Shown here: positions 3,617 through 8,265 of the stretch, in pieces
Layout: every line of letters begins with the position of its first letter
How positions within the stretch are numbered: the stretch's first letter is position 1
Assembly (NCBI GenBank): GCA_043825615.1
Contig: JBDRRS010000027.1
Span: 1 to 8,265 of the forward strand
Length of the DNA stretch: 8,265 bases
Reading direction: 5' to 3'
Source of the DNA: JBDRMV01 sp043825615
GTDB lineage: Bacteria; CG03
Notes under the pieces: model-generated
What the model saw: only the letters and a program-made list of their open reading frames with translations
Told to the model about the DNA's origin: nothing
The model's database searches: none
Made by a program: the position numbers and the translations under genes

Positions 3617-6600
3617 CAGAACCTGATTTCAAGGCTTGTGTTTATGTTTATGGCGATGTAATTATTTTTCTTTCTTTTGACATAATTTGCGTACAGCGCC
3701 CCGGCTCCCAGACGCCACCTGAAATTCGACGACATATCAAAATCCATGGAAAAGTTGGAAGCGTAGGTCTGATAGTTGGTTTTGTCCACGTCCAGACTGC
3801 TCATTTTTGCCGTTGCGGCAAAGTCAACGTTGTACCGGACATTCTGGTCGATTTCGATTTTTTTGGAGGAGAGGGGGAGTTTAATGCTTTTGCGCAGATG
3901 CATACTGTCGGAAGAAAATTTACTCGTCAGGGTATGGCTCCTGTCGTCGCTTGAAAGTTTATCTCCCGTGGAATATCCCAGGTTTTTCGCGCCCGAGTAA
4001 CTGAAATTCGAGTGCCATTTCTGCCAAGGGTCGAAATTTACGTTCATATTCCATGACTGGTTTGTTCCGAGTCCGGTCCGGACGGCGGGAATCTGCTGGA
4101 GGTTCATATTTTCCGTCCGGGTGAGTCTGTATCCGGTCGAGATATTGTATTTTTTCCAGTTGAAACCCAGTGTAATGCCGTATTTGTCGGAGGTGTTGAG
4201 CGAGATGTCCTTCTGTATGGTTTCTGTCTGCTGTAATTCAAGCAGCGTGTTCATGCTCTGGAACGCTGAGCCGAAAATCGGCAGCTGCTCGAGCGATGAT
4301 ATCCGGAGACGCGCGTCGGGCCATGTTTTTGTCTGTGACTGGGAAAAAGTACCCGTCTGTTCTTTTCTGGAAAGATTCATCGTGTGGTTCAGCTGGATGT
4401 CCGTTGTTTTAAGAGGAGTCCATCCGCCGGTCAGGTTGAGAAATGCGAACGGTTGATATGACGCCGTGAGGTTATCGTTTCTGCTGGTCGAGTACGAAGA
4501 CAGAACCGCCGAGGTGGAAACCTGCAGGGGCTTGTGGTTAAGGTCGCTGTCCCTCAGGAAAAATTTATTCAGCGTGTAGAGGTCTTTGTCAACATTTTTG
4601 TAAATATCCGCGTCGGTTATTTTTGTTGAAAAGCTGAATGAGAGGTTGTTCGTCGGTCCGAAATCGAAAATGTTTCTGAAGTTGAAAGGCGCGCTCACGC
4701 CCGCCGAAGCGGTTCTGTTGATGTCCTTGAGTTTCAGCCCTTCGTTTACCCATGCGTCCGTTGACCCCGGCTGCTGGTAATTTTCGTCAATTCCGGCGCT
4801 GTAGTTAAAATTCAAAGGCAGCCATTTCAACAGGTTAAGGTTTCCTGTCACTCCTGCGTTTACGTTTTGCTTTTGAAGCAGGGCTTCAAGTTTGTCGCCG
4901 TCGGCAAGGGTTTTTTCAGCGGTGTTCTGTCCGAACGTGTAGTTCCCGTTAAAAGTGAAAAACCTGACCGGCGCGAAACTTGCGTTGCCGGAGTATGTTT
5001 CGGCGACGTTTTTTGTGTCTATCTGGTTTAGCTGTTTGGCGTACTCCGTCTCTGTTTCCGATTTTGAATAGTTGCCCGAAACGGATCTCGGAAGGATTAT
5101 GAGATTGGGAAGGGTATATGAAATGCTGCCGTTGACTGTGTCGGCGGTATCGACTTTTCCCTGAAGAGTGGATGAGGTTACGGAATGCGTGTAGGCGCCG
5201 CTGACCTGCGGAAGATATCTTATTTTCAGGGCTCCGTTGACGGAGTAGAGATTTTTTTCGACTCTGCCTTCGTCCCACGAACTCAGGTACTGCGCCATCG
5301 GCGCGTCTGAAAGATTTACATTTTCCCGCGGGGTTTCTACGACGGATTTTTCAACCTTTCCCGAAACGGGGAACCACCCCAGGCGGTTGATGCTCATATC
5401 GGCGTTCCATACCGTCTGGTCGTTTGCGCTGTCAAAAGTCAGACTTTTAAAGTCGGCGTCGATTTTTCTCCATGAGCCGTTTATCTTTGTCCAGCCCGGA
5501 AGTTCAAGCGAACCCTGCGCTTTTTTTGCGCTGCCCATTTCCTTTTTTACATCGCTGGCATAAAAATCGTTGAGCCAGATTTCTCCTGCGGATGCGGAAC
5601 TGCTCCTCACTCCGATGTAAATCCTTGTGATATTATTTAAATTTACGTTTCCTGCGGGAGGTCTGTTAAACCCGTCCGGCGCGTTATCGTAATTTTCGTC
5701 TTCAAGAGACAGGGAAGTTATCGTCCATCCGGATGATGTTTTTGTAGAGGCGTATTCGTAATAATTTTTTTCGTCGTTGCCGACCCTGATAAAAATCTCA
5801 CCTTCCGCAGAGTTGCCGTAAGTAGGGAAAGAGTTGTCATACATAAAGAAATTAAGTGTTTTGTAAATCGAGAGATCCATTCTGGAGTATGTCGCATAAG
5901 TCCACGCTGTTGCGCCTGCGGGAAGATCATATTTGATTTTCAGCGCCTGCTCTCTTATTTCATCGCTTTCGGGTTCATATAAATCGTCGTAGTAAGGCGA
6001 CTTGAGAAACGACTTAAGAAAGTAATCGTCATCATCTTCATTGTTTATTGCGGAGACCTCGAATTCATCGGTCACGTCCCAGACGGCCATATTGTCTATA
6101 ATAACGTAGGGTTCCTCCCATTTGTTGCCGACGGCGCCGAATTCCGCAAATTTTACCGTTCCCGCATTCAAGGTATCTCTTTTTATTGTTATCCTTATCT
6201 GCTTTATTGAACGCCAGTTGTCTTTATTCGCTTCTGTTATAGGAAGGGGAATGAAAATTTTCTTCCACTCACCGCCGGTTGGCTTACCGGCAGTTGGCGC
6301 TCCCCAGGTAATTTTATCATAGGAAATGCCGTCTTCGTCGGTAAATTGAAACGTTGTGAGCGCAGCGTTGTCGCGGTCATATAAGTTTCCGTCCCCGTCA
6401 ATGTCCTCCGTGTCGATTCTGCCGTTGTCGATACCCCACCGGAAGAAAGTGGTTCCGTCCGTCAGGTTGAACGGAACGCCGATGTCTTCTCCTTCATTCA
6501 AAAAGCCGTCGTCATTTATGTCCTCGGTATCAAGATGCCCGTCGTCGTCTGCGTCCTCCTTGAACTGCCCGAGTTCAATCGTAACTTTTTCGTTTCCGCC

Positions 6601-8265
6601 GCCTCCCCAGATGTAACCTTCAAGGAACTTCTTTTTGCTGTAGTCGTTCCCCACCTTTGAGATTGAATAAATAAGGGCCACCTCGCCGGTTGAGGGCATC
6701 GCCGAGTAGGACATTGAAAGAGCGGTGGTTTCGTCGTCGTCGTTGTAATAATTTCCGTTCAATAACTTTATCTTTATGCCCTCTTCTTCGCTCCACTGGA
6801 GCCGTCCGCGGGCGGAAGAATCTCCGATTGCCGCGGGCCGCCAGTTTTCTTCGTAGGTCGAATAAGAATCCTTCTGCTTTACTCCCTCCATGTTTTCAAT
6901 GACGGCTTTCCCCATCCGGTTCGGGTTATTCTTGCTTGTCGCTATTTCGCCGGCGAAACTCATGCGGAACGGAAAATACTTTTTCGGATTTACTGTAAGA
7001 GAGGTGTTCATATCAAGCAGCAGGTTTGACGGGGATGTCTGGTAGATGCTCGGTATGGTTCCCGCCGCGGGCGAAAAATTGTACAGGACCGTTCCCCCCA
7101 CAAAGAAATTTGACCGCGGTTTGTACTCCAGCCGCGTTCCTGCGAGCGTTTGTTCCATTCCTCCGATAAAGGGATAATACTCGTATGTCGCCTCAATCGT
7201 GGAATCGTCTTTTATTTCGCCGGTGTTGAGAAACGTAATCCACCCGGAATAATAATCCAGTATGTAGTCGGTATCCTTGACGAGGGTTTTTCCGTCCAGA
7301 ACAATCCTTTCCGAGTCCTTTACGAGGTTCATCCGTAGGGAATATTCATTCAGCTTCACCCTGTATTCAACATTAATTGAAAAGTGCTGTTTGGTCCCGC
7401 GGTTGGCGGGGTCGTAAACGTCGGAATATCCGAACGCCTCTTCAAAAGGCCTTTCGCTTTCAAATTCGATTATTCCGAGGTCGTAATCGACAGTGAATCC
7501 TGCGGAAGAGTAATTAACGTAGGAAATCCCGTTTACGTCTTTTTCGCTTCCGGCCATGTCAAGTATTTTTACCACGAATTTTTCTCCGAGAGTGTCCCTG
7601 ATAATGTTCGTATCGCCCAGAAAATATCTGTTTTTCAGTTCGTATTTGAGCGTTTCGGTTTCATTTTTTATTGCGACAGGTTTTCCGCCGAAGGCATTTG
7701 ACAGCTTGACGTTGTTTTTTTCCCAGTCCACTGCGATTACATAATTTTTCCCGATTGATTTGTAAAAAGTTAAGACCCCTATGGAATAGTCGACAACATA
7801 ATCAATCCCCGGTTTCAACAGGTCGAAGTCCCCCAGAATTGTTTGCGTGCTTCCCCATACGGCGGCGGATATCCCTTCCTGGGTGATGCCTTCTATGGTA
7901 TTGTCGGTCTTATCGTCAAGCCAGATTTTTTCGGAGCCCTTTGTAATGGGGAGCTGCGAGGTCGAAAAATAAATTCTGTAGTATTTCCGGCACTGGTAAC
8001 CGGCGTCATTTATGCTGGGTTTTCTAAAGGCCGTGTCGCCCGTGAATCTTTTCACTTCGTTTCTCCCTTTTGTCTGCGAACCCACGAAGTATAAGTTCAG
8101 GTCCTTGTATTTTGCGGAACCCATAAAACCGAAAAGATTTTTATTGAGGCCTGCTACGCCGGAATAACCCACAAATTCGGTGCCCGGCAGTGAAAGGGTG
8201 ATGTCGCCGAACTGCACTCTTTGCACGAATTCGTCGGGGTCGCCGGTGTATTGTATCTGGATATT
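3616..8265 (-). CDS. sprA: SprA-like T9SS outer-membrane translocon protein, N-terminus outside window
   Basis: At least 1,549 codons run open from the right edge to a TGA at 3618-3616, so the 5' end is missing; a full SprA is usually above 2,000 residues. SprA of Flavobacterium forms the very large outer-membrane beta-barrel through which type IX secretion cargo leaves the periplasm. Family-like features: the opening NIQIQYTGDPDEFVQ followed by GDITLSLPG; the repeating YSGWITF and YSIGVLTF segments of the form (hydroxylated start, long insertion, VDY..G.I.F); the middle block with IFIRVGNDEKNYYEY and NITRIYIGVRSSSASAGEIW-LNDF; and a C-terminal half of alternating amphipathic strands ending LEIRF, with the terminal Phe usual for barrel insertion. 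Asp-rich calcium-type loops lie in the middle (6366-6560). It overlaps comF by one base. I judge the family from remembered motifs; a SprA paralogue or another giant beta-barrel is the main alternative. Confidence 0.8.
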   Translation of the reverse strand, partial: NIQIQYTGDPDEFVQRVQFGDITLSLPGTEFVGYSGVAGLNKNLFGFMGSAKYKDLNLYFVGSQTKGRNEVKRFTGDTAFRKPSINDAGYQCRKYYRIYFSTSQLPITKGSEKIWLDDKTDNTIEGITQEGISAAVWGSTQTILGDFDLLKPGIDYVVDYSIGVLTFYKSIGKNYVIAVDWEKNNVKLSNAFGGKPVAIKNETETLKYELKNRYFLGDTNIIRDTLGEKFVVKILDMAGSEKDVNGISYVNYSSAGFTVDYDLGIIEFESERPFEEAFGYSDVYDPANRGTKQHFSINVEYRVKLNEYSLRMNLVKDSERIVLDGKTLVKDTDYILDYYSGWITFLNTGEIKDDSTIEATYEYYPFIGGMEQTLAGTRLEYKPRSNFFVGGTVLYNFSPAAGTIPSIYQTSPSNLLLDMNTSLTVNPKKYFPFRMSFAGEIATSKNNPNRMGKAVIENMEGVKQKDSYSTYEENWRPAAIGDSSARGRLQWSEEEGIKIKLLNGNYYNDDDETTALSMSYSAMPSTGEVALIYSISKVGNDYSKKKFLEGYIWGGGGNEKVTIELGQFKEDADDDGHLDTEDINDDGFLNEGEDIGVPFNLTDGTTFFRWGIDNGRIDTEDIDGDGNLYDRDNAALTTFQFTDEDGISYDKITWGAPTAGKPTGGEWKKIFIPLPITEANKDNWRSIKQIRITIKRDTLNAGTVKFAEFGAVGNKWEEPYVIIDNMAVWDVTDEFEVSAINNEDDDDYFLKSFLKSPYYDDLYEPESDEIREQALKIKYDLPAGATAWTYATYSRMDLSIYKTLNFFMYDNSFPTYGNSAEGEIFIRVGNDEKNYYEYASTKTSSGWTITSLSLEDENYDNAPDGFNRPPAGNVNLNNITRIYIGVRSSSASAGEIWLNDFYASDVKKEMGSAKKAQGSLELPGWTKINGSWRKIDADFKSLTFDSANDQTVWNADMSINRLGWFPVSGKVEKSVVETPRENVNLSDAPMAQYLSSWDEGRVEKNLYSVNGALKIRYLPQVSGAYTHSVTSSTLQGKVDTADTVNGSISYTLPNLIILPRSVSGNYSKSETETEYAKQLNQIDTKNVAETYSGNASFAPVRFFTFNGNYTFGQNTAEKTLADGDKLEALLQKQNVNAGVTGNLNLLKWLPLNFNYSAGIDENYQQPGSTDAWVNEGLKLKDINRTASAGVSAPFNFRNIFDFGPTNNLSFSFSTKITDADIYKNVDKDLYTLNKFFLRDSDLNHKPLQVSTSAVLSSYSTSRNDNLTASYQPFAFLNLTGGWTPLKTTDIQLNHTMNLSRKEQTGTFSQSQTKTWPDARLRISSLEQLPIFGSAFQSMNTLLELQQTETIQKDISLNTSDKYGITLGFNWKKYNISTGYRLTRTENMNLQQIPAVRTGLGTNQSWNMNVNFDPWQKWHSNFSYSGAKNLGYSTGDKLSSDDRSHTLTSKFSSDSMHLRKSIKLPLSSKKIEIDQNVRYNVDFAATAKMSSLDVDKTNYQTYASNFSMDFDMSSNFRWRLGAGALYANYVKRKKNNYIAININTSLEIRF
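6366..6560 (-). other. Asp-rich calcium-binding-like segments within the sprA-like protein
   Basis: Two stretches encode runs of DxDxDG-type loops: DADDDGHLDTEDINDDG with an NEGED tail (6485-6560), and DTEDIDGDGNL (6366-6432). These resemble the thrombospondin type-3 or dockerin-like calcium loops found in surface proteins and sit in a beta-sandwich-like region that reads WKKIFIPL and IKQIRITIKRDT nearby. Calcium binding is predicted from the pattern only. Such loops could rigidify the extracellular part of the barrel protein. Confidence 0.55.

Noticed and set aside
3776..8094. Numerous 60-110-residue open frames on both strands inside the sprA-like gene
   Set aside because: They are shadows of the long coding frame, with low-complexity or arginine/serine-rich translations and no start signals.
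8224..8226. GTG as the start of the sprA-like gene
   Set aside because: The frame is open upstream to the window edge and the upstream residues (NIQIQYTGDPDEF) fit the family, so the true start lies outside the window.

Overview
The window is 8,265 bp from a diderm (Gram-negative-type) bacterium. The main clue is the right-hand 4.6 kb: the 3' portion of a giant SprA-like outer-membrane protein, the translocon of the type IX secretion system (T9SS), followed by an overlapping comF. This points to the Bacteroidota/FCB group or an uncultivated lineage carrying T9SS genes. The sequence alone does not settle the phylum.

Layout: (i) 1-153, a left flank with no convincing intact gene and part of an inverted repeat; (ii) 154-2745, a small AT-rich insertion bounded by two roughly 283-bp inverted repeats with no net gap and about 91% identity by hand count. 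It carries a two-gene leftward operon (a small membrane-anchored protein of unknown function and an XRE-type repressor) and, divergently, a large serine recombinase; (iii) 2735-2811, a tRNA-Asp(GTC) on the minus strand whose 3' acceptor strand plus CCA forms the right end of the insertion; (iv) 2812-2983, the tRNA leader and promoter plus hairpins; (v) 2984-3616, comF; (vi) 3616-8265, the sprA-like gene, open at the right edge.

The most unusual part is the insertion. Its terminal repeats are coding: the right copy is the C-terminal ~94 codons of the recombinase, which then reads on into the antisense strand of the tRNA. The left copy is an inverted, in-frame remnant of the same C-terminus and also ends in the 11 nt that form a tRNA-Asp 3' end. 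An ordinary tRNA-targeted integration would leave direct repeats, so this is either an element with long inverted termini, a 2.6-kb segment that could invert, or two opposed insertions collapsed into one. A strong sigma70-like promoter drives the recombinase, and a perfect 8+8 palindrome lies between its -35 and -10 boxes. This suggests that the XRE protein represses the recombinase.

The sprA-like gene and comF overlap by one base and are probably co-transcribed leftward. They are unrelated in origin to the insertion.
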